Of a stretch of DNA of 64,000 bases, positions 26,589 to 36,726 are shown piece after piece; positions within the stretch are counted from its first letter, which is position 1, and each line of letters opens with the position of its first letter. Both the position numbers and the translations under genes were made by a program. The DNA is taken from NCBI RefSeq assembly GCF_010723735.1, contig NZ_BLLB01000002.1:2170001-2234000 (forward strand), in the 5' to 3' direction. The notes under the pieces are model-generated. The model saw only the letters and a list, made by a program, of their open reading frames with translations, made no database searches and had not been told where the DNA came from. Source of the DNA: Mycolicibacterium hippocampi (lineage in GTDB: Bacteria; Actinomycetota; Actinomycetes; Mycobacteriales; Mycobacteriaceae).

Positions 26589-27311
26589 TCAGCGCTCCAT
26601 CAACTGCTGGCCGGGGCCGACGGCCTTGCGGCCGATCAGGCCCAGTGCCATCCACATCGTCACCTGGTTGGCGGTCAGCACGGGCTTGCGTAGTTCGCCC
26701 TCCAGGCGGGCGATCACGTCGTAGGTCGGCATGTTCGTGCAGCTGATGAAAATCGCCTCAGCCTGGTCGTTGTCGGTGTCGCGGACCAGTTGGGCGGTGA
26801 CGTCGTGGGGCACCGTCCAGATGTCGGAGATCAGCCCCAGTCCGGTCGCGGCGGTGACCTCGATGCCGGCCTCGCCGAGGAACGTCGTGAGGCCCACGGT
26901 CAGGTCCGCGGTGTACGGGGTGGCGGTCGCGATCCGGGTGATGCCCATGTAGCGCAGCGCCTCGAGCAGGGCGCCGCTGGTGGTCAGTGCCGCCGGCGAC
27001 CCGGCGGCCACCATGGACGCCACCAGCGCCTGCTCGGCCATCGTGCCGCCGACGAAGCTGCCCGACGTACACGCATAGGCGGTGACCAGCGGCGATACTG
27101 CCGAAATGTCGATGACGCCCTGCGCCGCGGTGTCCGGATCGGAGATGTGCATCGCCATCTCCATCGTCGCCGCCATCGGCGCGAAGGGCATCCGCGTGAT
27201 GTGCAGGCTGACGTCGTCCGGCAACCATCGCCAAAGCTCCCGGTCAAGAGCGAAATCGTAGGGAACAACGACTCCGATCCCGGCCTGCTGCAGAGGTGGC
27301 GAGGGGTTCAT
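26589..27311 (-). CDS. Asp/Glu racemase-superfamily protein (maleate isomerase-like), paralogue 2
   Basis: 240 residues from ATG 27311. Both catalytic cysteines are present: Cys81 in AYACTSGSF and Cys191 in FISCTNMPT, the pattern of maleate isomerase and related racemases. It shares KPVLTANQVT near the C-terminus with paralogue 1. Substrates of the family are 2-substituted dicarboxylates, hydantoins and similar acids. It is divergent from the D-2-hydroxyacid dehydrogenase operon, with an operator palindrome between them. Confidence 0.87.
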   Translation of the reverse strand: MNPSPPLQQAGIGVVVPYDFALDRELWRWLPDDVSLHITRMPFAPMAATMEMAMHISDPDTAAQGVIDISAVSPLVTAYACTSGSFVGGTMAEQALVASMVAAGSPAALTTSGALLEALRYMGITRIATATPYTADLTVGLTTFLGEAGIEVTAATGLGLISDIWTVPHDVTAQLVRDTDNDQAEAIFISCTNMPTYDVIARLEGELRKPVLTANQVTMWMALGLIGRKAVGPGQQLMER

Positions 27312-27351
27312 TTGCACAGTGTGAGGCCGACATGACCTCTCCGCAAGTCTG

Positions 27352-27363
27352 ATTGTTGACAAT
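27352..27363. promoter_or_regulatory. Putative GntR operator, copy 3
   Basis: ATTGTTGACAAT is the exact reverse complement of copy 2 and lies in the 81-bp divergent region between racemase 2 (start 27311) and the dehydrogenase (start 27393). One bound dimer could repress both directions. Confidence 0.75.
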
Positions 27364-27392
27364 CCGACGGTCGGGTTCCTAGCCTCGTCCCC

Positions 27393-28370
27393 GTGCCTGG
27401 AACTCGACCGGTGGTGGCAGTGCTGTGCGCACACGCGGATGACCGACCCCCCGGGATCGAGGATCTGGATCTTGAGCTGCGCTTTTGTGCCGCTGACGGG
27501 CTCGCGGAGGCGGTCTGCGGAGCCCACGGACTGCTGCTGTGGGACTTCTTCTCCACCGCGGTGCGTGACGTGTGGGCCGAGGCGACGAATTTACAGTGGA
27601 TTCACATCACCGCCGCGGGTGTGGACACGCTGCTGTTCGACGAGCTGCGGGCCTCTGACGTGGTGGTGACCAACGCGCGCGGGGTGTTCGACCGGCCGCT
27701 GGCCGAGTACGTGCTCGGCGCGGTGATCGCGCACGCCAAGGACAGCCGCACCAGCTTCGACTTGCAGCGCCGCCACGAGTGGCGTCACCGCGAGACGCGC
27801 AGCATCACCGGCGCCACCGCGCTGGTCGTCGGCACCGGCGGTATCGGCCGCGAGATCGCCAAGCTTCTGCGCGCGGCGGGGCTGACGGTGCGCGGCGCCG
27901 GACGTCGACCCGTCGCCGACGATCCGGACTTCGGTGAGGTCGTCGACAGCGCCGACCTCGCCAGCCACGCCGGGTGGTGTGATCACCTGATCCTGGCCGC
28001 CCCGCTGACCGCGGCGACCCACGGTCTTGTGGACGCCACCGTGCTGGCCGCGATGAAGCCCGACGCGCATCTGGTGAACATCGCCCGCGGCCCGATGGTC
28101 GACGAGGCCGCGTTGCTGGACGCGCTGACCCAACAGAGGGTCGGGGGAGCGACGCTCGACGTGTTCGACACCGAGCCGCTGCCGGCCGATCACCCGCTGT
28201 GGGACGCTCCGAACGTGACGATCACCGCGCACATGTCCGCCGACGTCGTGGGCTGGCGGGATGCGCTGGCCGCGCAGTTCGCCGCCAACGCCCGCCGCTG
28301 GCTGGCCGGGGAGCCCCTGCACAATGTCGTGGACAAGCAACTGGGCTACATCCCCGGCGGGACGAGGTGA
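27393..28370 (+). CDS. D-2-hydroxyacid dehydrogenase family protein
   Basis: 325 residues with a GTG start. The NAD-binding Rossmann motif is VVGTGGIGREIAKLL. The catalytic Arg is in VNIARGPMVDE, the Glu in DVFDTEPL, and the His in VTITAHMSADV. The family reduces 2-oxoacids or oxidises D-2-hydroxyacids. It is the first gene of an operon with the amidase and DUF3830 gene; its TGA overlaps the amidase ATG. The hydroxyacid is presumably related to the racemase substrate. Confidence 0.88.
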   Translation: MPGTRPVVAVLCAHADDRPPGIEDLDLELRFCAADGLAEAVCGAHGLLLWDFFSTAVRDVWAEATNLQWIHITAAGVDTLLFDELRASDVVVTNARGVFDRPLAEYVLGAVIAHAKDSRTSFDLQRRHEWRHRETRSITGATALVVGTGGIGREIAKLLRAAGLTVRGAGRRPVADDPDFGEVVDSADLASHAGWCDHLILAAPLTAATHGLVDATVLAAMKPDAHLVNIARGPMVDEAALLDALTQQRVGGATLDVFDTEPLPADHPLWDAPNVTITAHMSADVVGWRDALAAQFAANARRWLAGEPLHNVVDKQLGYIPGGTR

Positions 28371-29782
28371 TGATGTTCGAGGCCACCGAGCTCGTTGCGG
28401 GTTATCGCGACAAGACGATCTCGCCGGTGGAGGCGACGCTCGCCGCGTTCGACGCCGTCGAGTCCTACAACGAGGACGTCAACGCGTTCGTGATGATCGA
28501 CGTCGAGGGGGCGCTGGCCGCGGCCGAGGCGTCGGCGGCTCGCTGGTACGCCGGGGAACCGCTGGGCCCGGGTGACGGGGTGCCCACGTCGATCAAGGAC
28601 GTGTTCCTGACGCGGGGCTGGCCGACGCTGCGGGGCAGCGCCCTGATCGACGCGGCCGGTCCGTGGGACGAGGACTCCCCGTGTGTGGCGCGGCTGCGGG
28701 ACACCGGCGCGGTGCTGCTCGGCAAGACGACGTCGCCGGAATACGCCTGGAAGGGTGTCACCGACTCGCTGACCTTCGGCCCCACCGGCAACCCGTGGGA
28801 CCCGGCTGTGACGGCGGGCGGCTCCAGCGGCGGCAGCGCGGCGGCGGTGGGGCTGGGCATGGGGCCGTGGTCGGTGGGCACCGACGGCGGCGGCTCGGTG
28901 CGGATCCCGGCGGCGTTCACCGGGACGGTCGCGCTGAAGCCGACCTTCGGCTTGATCCCGCACTACCCGGCCAGCCCGTTCGGGACGCTGGCGCACTCGG
29001 GTCCGATGACCCGCACGGTGCGCGACACCGCGGCGCTGCTCGACGTGATCACCGGGTTCGACGCCCGGGACTGGGCCGCGATGCCGACGCCGACGGCCTC
29101 GTTCCTGGACGGGCTCGACGGCGGGGTGGCGGGCCTGCGGGTCGGGTTCTCCCCGAACCTGGGCTTTGTGCGCAACGATCCGGAGGTCGACGCCGCGGTG
29201 CGCGCCGCGGTGGCGGTGCTGGCCGACGCCGGCGCGGTGGTCGAGGAGGTCGACCCGGGGTTCACCGACCCGGTGGAGGCGTTCCATGTGCTGTGGTTCT
29301 CGGGGGAGGCCAAAGTGCTGGAAGCGTACGGGGAGCTGGCGGCGTTGGCGGGCCGGGCCGATCCCGGCCTGCTGCGCACCGCGCAGATCGGGGCAAGCTT
29401 CTCGGCGTCGGACTACCTGGACGCGACGGCGGTGCGAATGCAGTTGGGGCAGTTGATGGGTCGATTCCATCAGAGCTACGACGTGCTGGTGACGCCGACG
29501 CTGCCGCTGCCGGCGTTCCCGGTGGGCAGCGATGTGCCGGACGGCTCGCCGTCACCGGACTGGACGAGCTGGACGCCCTACACCTATCCGTTCAACATGA
29601 CCCAGCAGCCCGCGCTGAGCGTGCCGTGCGGGTTCACCACCGCGGGCCTGCCGGTCGGCTTGCAGATCGTCGGCCCGCGGCACGCGGATGCGCTGGTGCT
29701 GCGGGTGGGGCAGGCTTACCAATCGGCCACCGACTGGCACCGGCGCACGCCGACACTGATGACGCAGAAGGAGCACCGTTGA
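28370..29782 (+). CDS. Amidase-signature (AS) family amidase
   Basis: 470 residues from ATG 28370 (tandem ATG at 28373). The Ser-cisSer-Lys triad is visible: Lys76 in TSIKDVF, Ser152 in GGSSGGSAAA, and the nucleophile Ser176 in TDGGGSVRIP. AS amidases hydrolyse amides of small carboxylic acids to acid plus ammonia. Its position between a D-2-hydroxyacid dehydrogenase and a DUF3830 gene, with no GatB or GatC, excludes the Glu-tRNA amidotransferase role. It is coupled to its neighbours at both ends by overlapping stop and start codons. Confidence 0.9.
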   Translation: MMFEATELVAGYRDKTISPVEATLAAFDAVESYNEDVNAFVMIDVEGALAAAEASAARWYAGEPLGPGDGVPTSIKDVFLTRGWPTLRGSALIDAAGPWDEDSPCVARLRDTGAVLLGKTTSPEYAWKGVTDSLTFGPTGNPWDPAVTAGGSSGGSAAAVGLGMGPWSVGTDGGGSVRIPAAFTGTVALKPTFGLIPHYPASPFGTLAHSGPMTRTVRDTAALLDVITGFDARDWAAMPTPTASFLDGLDGGVAGLRVGFSPNLGFVRNDPEVDAAVRAAVAVLADAGAVVEEVDPGFTDPVEAFHVLWFSGEAKVLEAYGELAALAGRADPGLLRTAQIGASFSASDYLDATAVRMQLGQLMGRFHQSYDVLVTPTLPLPAFPVGSDVPDGSPSPDWTSWTPYTYPFNMTQQPALSVPCGFTTAGLPVGLQIVGPRHADALVLRVGQAYQSATDWHRRTPTLMTQKEHR

Positions 29783-30276
29783 GCAGGTTCATCACCGTCT
29801 CGTTGGACAAGCGCGGCGTGACGTGCACGGCCCGGATGCTCGACGAGGCGGCGCCGCGCACCTGCGCGGCGGTGTGGGATGCGCTACCGCTCTCGGCACC
29901 GGTCTTCCACGGCAAGTACGCCCGCAACGAGATCTACACGCTGTTGCCCGAATTCGCCGCGGCCGATCCGGGCAAGGAGAACACCACGGTGACGCCGATC
30001 CCCGGGGACCTGTGCTGGTTCTCGTTCGACTCCGACACCCTGGGCAACCCGGCGTACGGGTACGAGAACACCACCGGCACCGGCACCACCGGCGCGATCG
30101 TCGACCTCGCGCTGTTCTACGGCCGCAACAACCTGCTGATCAACGGGGACCAGGGCTGGGTGCCCGGCAACGTGTTCGGCGAGGTGATCGACGGCCTCGA
30201 GGAGATCGCCGCGGCGTGCCAGGATTTGTGGCTGGGCGGGGTGCGCGGGGAGACGCTGAGCTTTCAGCGCGCCTGA
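29779..30276 (+). CDS. DUF3830 family protein (cyclophilin-like fold)
   Basis: The start is TTG 29779: an AAGGAG site lies five bases upstream, the TTGA overlaps the amidase stop, and the resulting N-terminus (SRFITVSLDKRG) is that of the family. The 165-residue product has the conserved segments KYARNEIYTLLP and FYGRNNLLINGDQGWVPGN. DUF3830 proteins have a cyclophilin-like beta-barrel and are typically encoded beside amidases and racemase-superfamily enzymes in catabolic operons; their function is unknown. Its end overlaps the convergent acyltransferase by 13 bp. Confidence 0.85.
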   Translation: MSRFITVSLDKRGVTCTARMLDEAAPRTCAAVWDALPLSAPVFHGKYARNEIYTLLPEFAAADPGKENTTVTPIPGDLCWFSFDSDTLGNPAYGYENTTGTGTTGAIVDLALFYGRNNLLINGDQGWVPGNVFGEVIDGLEEIAAACQDLWLGGVRGETLSFQRA

Positions 30277-31562
30277 ACTACCGCCGCCGGCAGATGGTGG
30301 ACGGCGACTTCATACCGGTCGGGACGCATCGCGTAGGTGATCAGCGCGACCGCCACCAGGCCCAGCGCTGCGACGGCGGCGACCTTGGTGGACAACTCGG
30401 GCTTGAACAGGCCGTGTCTCATGGCATCTCGAGCGTCGCGGATGGCTTCGCGGCCGGCGTAGCGCATCGGGATCTCGATGAAGTGGTAGCACGCGATCGC
30501 CAACCCGAAGCTCAGCGCCAGCACACAGACGTAGAAGTAGACGCTGGTTGCCATCATCGTCGCCAGGAAGATGATCACCGGCCAGTGCACCAGGTACAGC
30601 GCAAACGAGATGTCGCCGAGGTAGGTGCTGGCGCGGTTGCGCAGCAGTGGCTGGAATCTCGGTTCGGTGCCGACGCCGGCCGCGATCACCATGGCGGCTC
30701 CGGTCACCGGCAGCAGCGCCCACGGGGCCGGGAACCCGACGGCGTTGTCGCCGATGAGGAACAGGCTCGCGGCGACGACCGCCAGCCCCGCCCAGGACAG
30801 CAGCGGCCGCAGTAGGTCCGGCATCTTGGCGAACACCCCGACGGCGGTGGCCAGCATCGCGCCGATGCCCAACTCCCACACCCGGGCGAAAGTCCCGTAG
30901 AACGCCCAGGACGGGGACGTCGCGGCGAGGTAGAGCGCCCACGCCAGGGACGCGGCGGCGACGAGGCCGATGATTGCGCCGGCGAGCATCATCCACCGGG
31001 TGCGTGACCAGGCTTTGCGGATGACGATCAGGGTGGCGAGGAAGATCAGGACCGGCCAGATCAGGTAGAACTGCTCCTCGATCGACAGCACCCAATAGTG
31101 CTGCACCGGCGAAACCGATTGGGCCGCAGCGAGATAACCCGCGCCGTCGGCAGCGAAGTGCCAGTTGGCCACGAAGAAGAACGCGAACAGCGCGTCGATG
31201 CCGGTTTCCCGCGCGCCTGGCGGCGGCAGGACGTACACCGACGCGACCCAGGTAGCGATCAGGACTACGGTGGCGACCGGGACGATGCGGCGGACTCGGT
31301 TCCAGTAGAAGTCCCGGAAGGCCACCGCTCCGTTTTGCTCGGTGTGGCGCAGCAGGCTGTCGGTGACCAGGAAGCCGGAGATGACAAAGAAGACGTCGAT
31401 GCCGACGAATCCGCCCTGCGGCCAGCCCCACAGGTGGTAGGCCACCACCGCCAGGACCGCGACCATCCGCAAACCCTGGATGTCGAGGCGAATATTTGCT
31501 CGTTCTGCACGCCTGCGTCGGCGCAGCGACGATTCTCGATAACGTTCAATGACAGTAGTCAT
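30264..31562 (-). CDS. Acyltransferase 3 (OafA-like) membrane protein
   Basis: 432 residues with about ten hydrophobic helices. The acyltransferase 3 signature is RMVAVLAVVAYHLW (R-x10-H), followed by GFVGIDVFFVISGFLVT and the RVRRIVPVATVV segment. These enzymes O-acylate cell-envelope glycans or lipids using acyl-CoA. The C-terminal SGNH hydrolase domain of the longer OafA proteins is absent. A CRP-like site and candidate promoter lie in the divergent space upstream. Confidence 0.88.
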   Translation of the reverse strand: MTTVIERYRESSLRRRRRAERANIRLDIQGLRMVAVLAVVAYHLWGWPQGGFVGIDVFFVISGFLVTDSLLRHTEQNGAVAFRDFYWNRVRRIVPVATVVLIATWVASVYVLPPPGARETGIDALFAFFFVANWHFAADGAGYLAAAQSVSPVQHYWVLSIEEQFYLIWPVLIFLATLIVIRKAWSRTRWMMLAGAIIGLVAAASLAWALYLAATSPSWAFYGTFARVWELGIGAMLATAVGVFAKMPDLLRPLLSWAGLAVVAASLFLIGDNAVGFPAPWALLPVTGAAMVIAAGVGTEPRFQPLLRNRASTYLGDISFALYLVHWPVIIFLATMMATSVYFYVCVLALSFGLAIACYHFIEIPMRYAGREAIRDARDAMRHGLFKPELSTKVAAVAALGLVAVALITYAMRPDRYEVAVHHLPAAVVQAR

Positions 31563-31881
31563 TTTTGAGCCCCCCGGCAGAAATAGTCTATTGCGTCAGA
31601 TCTTCGCTCAATCTTGACGGCGATGCACGTTGGCTACAGTTCTGTGACCCGCGTCACGTCAGCGAGACGATGATTTCGGCGCGGCCCGTTCTTGCTGCGT
31701 GGTTCCTGGGTCGTTTCTGTTGATGTGCTGGGGACCCCAGCGAGAGCGGACCCCGGGCCATATCGTTACTGGCAATCCGCTGATTGCTGAGTCACCGCCG
31801 ACTTGGCCGACTGCTGCAGTCTCCAGTGTGGGAATCAGGTACTGCGGCAAGGATTTTGGAACTCACATGAAGGAATGGTCG
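31563..31881. promoter_or_regulatory. 319-bp divergent regulatory region
   Basis: Lies between the acyltransferase (minus) and the first PASTA-like gene (plus). It holds a possible plus-strand promoter (TTGACG at 31614-31619, 15-bp spacer, TACAGT at 31635-31640) overlapping the approach to a CRP-like palindrome at 31643-31658. No small gene is convincing here. Confidence 0.4.
31643..31658. promoter_or_regulatory. CRP (cAMP receptor)-like binding site
   Basis: TGTGACCCGCGTCACG fits the mycobacterial CRP consensus TGTGA-N6-TCACA at 9 of 10 fixed positions. It lies 80 bp upstream of the acyltransferase start and about 225 bp before the PASTA-like gene. Confidence 0.6.
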
Positions 31882-32247
31882 ATGAACAAGAGAATCATTG
31901 CGACCGTAGCGACAACCTGTGCGGTGGCCGCGGGTGTGATCGGGACCGCCGGGCCCGCGGCGGCGGCCAGGGACGGCATGATCTACACGCCGGGATCCAA
32001 CGACATGTCGTGGGTGATGCCCGACGTCGACGGAATGGTGCTCAAGCACGCGATGATCACGGTGCAGCACGTGACCGAACCGGTCGTTCTGGACATCAGG
32101 ACCGTCGCTAGGGGGTCCCAGCCGGTGATCAATCAGGAGGATTGGGTGGTGTGCGGGCAGTCCCCGAAGGAGGGCGCCAAGATCTCACACGAGACGCTGA
32201 AGGTCACTCTCGCCGTGCAGCGCCCCCACGATGAAAGCTGCGCGTAG
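31882..32247 (+). CDS. Secreted PASTA-like protein 1
   Basis: 121 residues from ATG 31882 (AAGGA site seven bases upstream). A signal peptide (MNKRIIATVATTCAVAAGVIG, cleavage near AAA-29) is followed by one PASTA-like repeat: VMPDVDGMVLKHAMITVQHV, then a CGQSP...KVTLAVQR end. Two cysteines (in VVCGQSP and ESCA) may form a disulfide. PASTA domains bind peptidoglycan or muropeptides. A close paralogue follows 167 bp downstream. Confidence 0.75.
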   Translation: MNKRIIATVATTCAVAAGVIGTAGPAAAARDGMIYTPGSNDMSWVMPDVDGMVLKHAMITVQHVTEPVVLDIRTVARGSQPVINQEDWVVCGQSPKEGAKISHETLKVTLAVQRPHDESCA

Positions 32248-32414
32248 GGCGATAGTTCCCGCTTCAGCATCGCCCTGCCCCGGTGTCGGCGGTTTGCAGA
32301 GGCTGACCTAAAGTCGGGGTCGAGCAAACCCAACGAGACCGTTTTGTTACCGAAAACGGCGGTGTACTCGACTACTGTTCATCAGGGGTTGGGACAGACG
32401 TAAGGGGGCAGTTT

Positions 32415-32777
32415 ATGCGAATGAAGTCCTTCGGCGCGTTGGCGGTAACATGTGCAATGATCGCGCCGGCCGTCGGCTTCGCGGCACCGGCGATCGCGGC
32501 CCGGCAGGCGCCGTTACCTCAGGCTCCCAGCGAGGTGTGGGTGATGCCGAATGTGCGAAATATGGTGCTGAGCCAGGCAGTCAAGGCAATTCGCGAGGTT
32601 ACCGACCCGGCGGACATCGATCTCAGGGTGTTCGATATGAAGAACGGTCAAGAGGTGATCAATCAGACGAACTGGTCGGTGTGCGCACAGGGGCCGTCCG
32701 CCGGTCGTCAGATATCGCAGAAGACGATGCGGGTAATCCTCTACGTTAAGCGATTCAACCAGCGGGCTTGCTCGTAG
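32415..32777 (+). CDS. Secreted PASTA-like protein 2
   Basis: 120 residues with a signal peptide (cleavage near residue 29) and the same mature design as its neighbour: VMPNVRNMVLSQAVKAIREV, INQTNWSVCAQGPS and a final Cys (RACS). The paralogues share the two-cysteine pattern and the INQxxWxVC motif, so they arose by tandem duplication. AAGGGGG precedes the ATG. It converges on maf. Direct evidence for peptidoglycan binding is lacking. Confidence 0.75.
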   Translation: MRMKSFGALAVTCAMIAPAVGFAAPAIAARQAPLPQAPSEVWVMPNVRNMVLSQAVKAIREVTDPADIDLRVFDMKNGQEVINQTNWSVCAQGPSAGRQISQKTMRVILYVKRFNQRACS

Positions 32778-32813
32778 GAACGCCCCGGCGACAATCCCTG
32801 ATTCGCCGATTCC

Positions 32814-33449
32814 TCAGCTACTGGTCTGCCAGAGTTCTGAAATGGACAACCCGGCGCCGCGCAACATGCGCTGCACGAGGGGCAGGCTCAGTCCGACGAC
32901 GTTTGACGGGTCTCCCTCGATTCGCTCAATGAACCAACCGCCGAGGCCGTCCAGCGTGAAAGCGCCTGCGACATTGACAGGCTCGCCGCTCTCGACGTAG
33001 GCATTCAACTCGTCCTCGGAAGGTTGACCGAAATGCACCGTCGTGGTGCCGGTGTCGCTCGCGGTATGGGTGATGACACCTGCCGAGATGCGGAGCAGTG
33101 CGTGCCCAGTGAGCAGGTGGCCTACAGAGCCCGCCATCGACTGCCACTGCAGGCGCGCGGCGACGGCGGAGCCGGGCTTGCCGTACAACTCGCCGTCCCG
33201 ATAGAGCATCGAATCGCAGCCGAGCACGACACAATCCGCCGCCACGTCGTCCGGTAGCTGCGCGGCGACGCTTACTGCCTTTGCGTTGGCGAGCTTGGCC
33301 ACCACCGCCTCCGGTGGCGTCTCCGGTTCCAGTGAGGCGAGCAGCGCGTCCTCATCGACATCGGAAACCACGACGAGGGGGTCGATGCCGGCCTGCCGCA
33401 GTACCCGCAGCCGGCCCGACGACGCGGAGCCCAGGACAACCCGGGTCAT
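32814..33449 (-). CDS. maf: Maf-like nucleoside-triphosphate pyrophosphatase
   Basis: 211 residues from ATG 33449. The Maf signature [17 protein letters not shown] lies at the N-terminus, then the catalytic [15 protein letters not shown] and the later [33 protein letters not shown]. Maf proteins hydrolyse non-canonical or canonical NTPs to NMP plus pyrophosphate. The typical E/DxxR motif is intact enough for activity. It lies 16 bp after accE5, as in M. tuberculosis (Rv3282-Rv3281-Rv3280). Confidence 0.93.
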   Translation of the reverse strand: MTRVVLGSASSGRLRVLRQAGIDPLVVVSDVDEDALLASLEPETPPEAVVAKLANAKAVSVAAQLPDDVAADCVVLGCDSMLYRDGELYGKPGSAVAARLQWQSMAGSVGHLLTGHALLRISAGVITHTASDTGTTTVHFGQPSEDELNAYVESGEPVNVAGAFTLDGLGGWFIERIEGDPSNVVGLSLPLVQRMLRGAGLSISELWQTSS

Positions 33450-33465
33450 GACTGGCGCCGCCTGC

Positions 33466-33747
33466 TCATCGCCGCATATGTGTCCGTTCCAGCAAGGTGA
33501 CCCGCTGCCAGCTGGAGACGTCGTAGCGCAGCTTGTCGACCGGATGGCCCCACGGGTTGAGCTCCTGCGGGCCGGGCTCGCCGGCGGCGCCACCGCCGAC
33601 GCCGGCCAACACGGTCACCAGCGCGGCGATCTCCTCCATGCTGGGCTCACCCTTGAGCACCTGGAAGTGCGGGTCCGGGGCCGGCGGATCATCGATCGTC
33701 ATGTCCCGCGGGTCGGAGACCTCGACGATGTCGGCGTTGTGGTCCAT
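33466..33747 (-). CDS. accE5: Acyl-CoA carboxylase epsilon subunit
   Basis: A 93-residue small subunit. The acidic N-terminus is followed by the conserved epsilon helix [23 protein letters not shown] and the WGHPVDKLR segment. It stabilises the AccA3-AccD5 propionyl/acetyl-CoA carboxylase complex. It is shorter than I recall for the M. tuberculosis protein, which has a long disordered N-terminus; here only the conserved core is present. It lies just downstream of accD5 in the same operon. Confidence 0.92.
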   Translation of the reverse strand: MDHNADIVEVSDPRDMTIDDPPAPDPHFQVLKGEPSMEEIAALVTVLAGVGGGAAGEPGPQELNPWGHPVDKLRYDVSSWQRVTLLERTHMRR

Positions 33748-33787
33748 GAGGCAACGTCCTGTCTGGGAAGCAGATTCGATTGGCGGA

Positions 33788-35470
<1,683 letters not shown>

Positions 35471-35504
35471 TTAGAAAGTCGGGCGGGCGGGTCAGCGACG
35501 CACG

Positions 35505-36716
35505 TCAGGCCTTCAAGAAGCCGATGTCTTTTCGGCCTTTGCCGATGACAGGCTCGGGGTCGCTGCCGAGACCGCGGGTGAGGATCTCGTGGTAGACGTC
35601 GCGGAAGTCGGTGGTGACTTTGAGGTCGTCATCGACGAGGTCGGTGAGGCTGGGGTCGTCGCCGTAAAAGCCACCGCGCACACGGTCGCCGACGACAAAC
35701 ACCGGTCCGGCGGTTCCGTGGTCGGTTCCGTCGGAAGCATTGGCTGCCACGCGTCGGCCGAACTCGGAGTACGCCATGACGACGACGTCTTTTGCGTGTT
35801 TGTCGCCGGAGATCTTCTTCATGAAGCTGGTGACCGCTTTGTCGAGGGTCCTGAGCAGCTTCTCTTGAGTTCCTCGTTCGTCAGCATGGGTGTCAAAGCC
35901 GCCGATTGCAACACTGTAGACGCGAGTGGGGACGTCGGCAGCGATACATGCTGCGACTGCATCCAACTGTGCTGCCAAATCCTTGCTCTCGGATTTTAAG
36001 GAGGTCGACAGTGGTCCGTCGTCGAACATCGGCGACAGCTTCCGATTAACCTGCGTGGCATCGCGGTAAGAGTCGCACACCATGGCCATCGCTGGGCTGT
36101 CGCTGGGGTGGTGCTTCGCAAGCCTGCTCATCAACTGTTCCGACCCGCGGGATGGCTTCACATCGTACGAGAACAAGGCAGCGCTTGTACTCGCGCCGAC
36201 TGCGAGCGGGGGGACGGTACGGCCAAAATGCAACGCGTGGAGTGGATCTCCACCATTCGCGTCAAGCCAGCGACCGATCCACCCGGTAGTGACCAAGTTG
36301 TCCAGCGATGCGGACTGCCAGATATCCATCGAGCGAAAATGGCTGCGGTCCGGTTCCGGGTAGCCGACGCCGCGAACGATGGCCAGCGACCCGGCCTCAA
36401 ACATCTCGGCCATTCCACGCATGCCCGGATTCAGTCCGTATTGTCCGTCGAGGTCGAGTACTTCACTGTCGTCATAGGCGAGGTCGGGACGTGCGTCCTG
36501 GTAGGCGGTGCTCGTGTGGGGGATCACGGTATTGAGGCCGTCGTTGCCTCCATACATGGTGACGAGCACAAGAATCCGTGCATCTGCCTGCAGCGGACGA
36601 TTGTCCGCCGCCAGGAGGACCTCGTTCCACGTTGTCAGCGGAAGTGACACCAAGGCCCCAGTGACGCTTGCGCCTGCGCAACCCGCGATAAAATTCCGTC
36701 GACTTATACCTGGCAT
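35505..36716 (-). CDS. DUF1501 family exported protein
   Basis: 403 residues starting with a Tat-type signal (SRRNFIAGCAGASVTGALVSLPL). The DUF1501 sulfatase-like fold shows MYGGNDGLNTVIPH, GIGG-type segments (AIGGFDTHADERGTQ), VMAYSEFGRRV and DHGTAGPVFVVGD. These proteins belong to the alkaline-phosphatase-like superfamily, are exported folded, and are nearly always encoded with a DUF1800 partner. Their substrate is unknown. It follows the DUF1800 gene by 10 bp. Confidence 0.88.
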   Translation of the reverse strand: MPGISRRNFIAGCAGASVTGALVSLPLTTWNEVLLAADNRPLQADARILVLVTMYGGNDGLNTVIPHTSTAYQDARPDLAYDDSEVLDLDGQYGLNPGMRGMAEMFEAGSLAIVRGVGYPEPDRSHFRSMDIWQSASLDNLVTTGWIGRWLDANGGDPLHALHFGRTVPPLAVGASTSAALFSYDVKPSRGSEQLMSRLAKHHPSDSPAMAMVCDSYRDATQVNRKLSPMFDDGPLSTSLKSESKDLAAQLDAVAACIAADVPTRVYSVAIGGFDTHADERGTQEKLLRTLDKAVTSFMKKISGDKHAKDVVVMAYSEFGRRVAANASDGTDHGTAGPVFVVGDRVRGGFYGDDPSLTDLVDDDLKVTTDFRDVYHEILTRGLGSDPEPVIGKGRKDIGFLKA

Positions 36717-36726
36717 TCTGGTTCCT

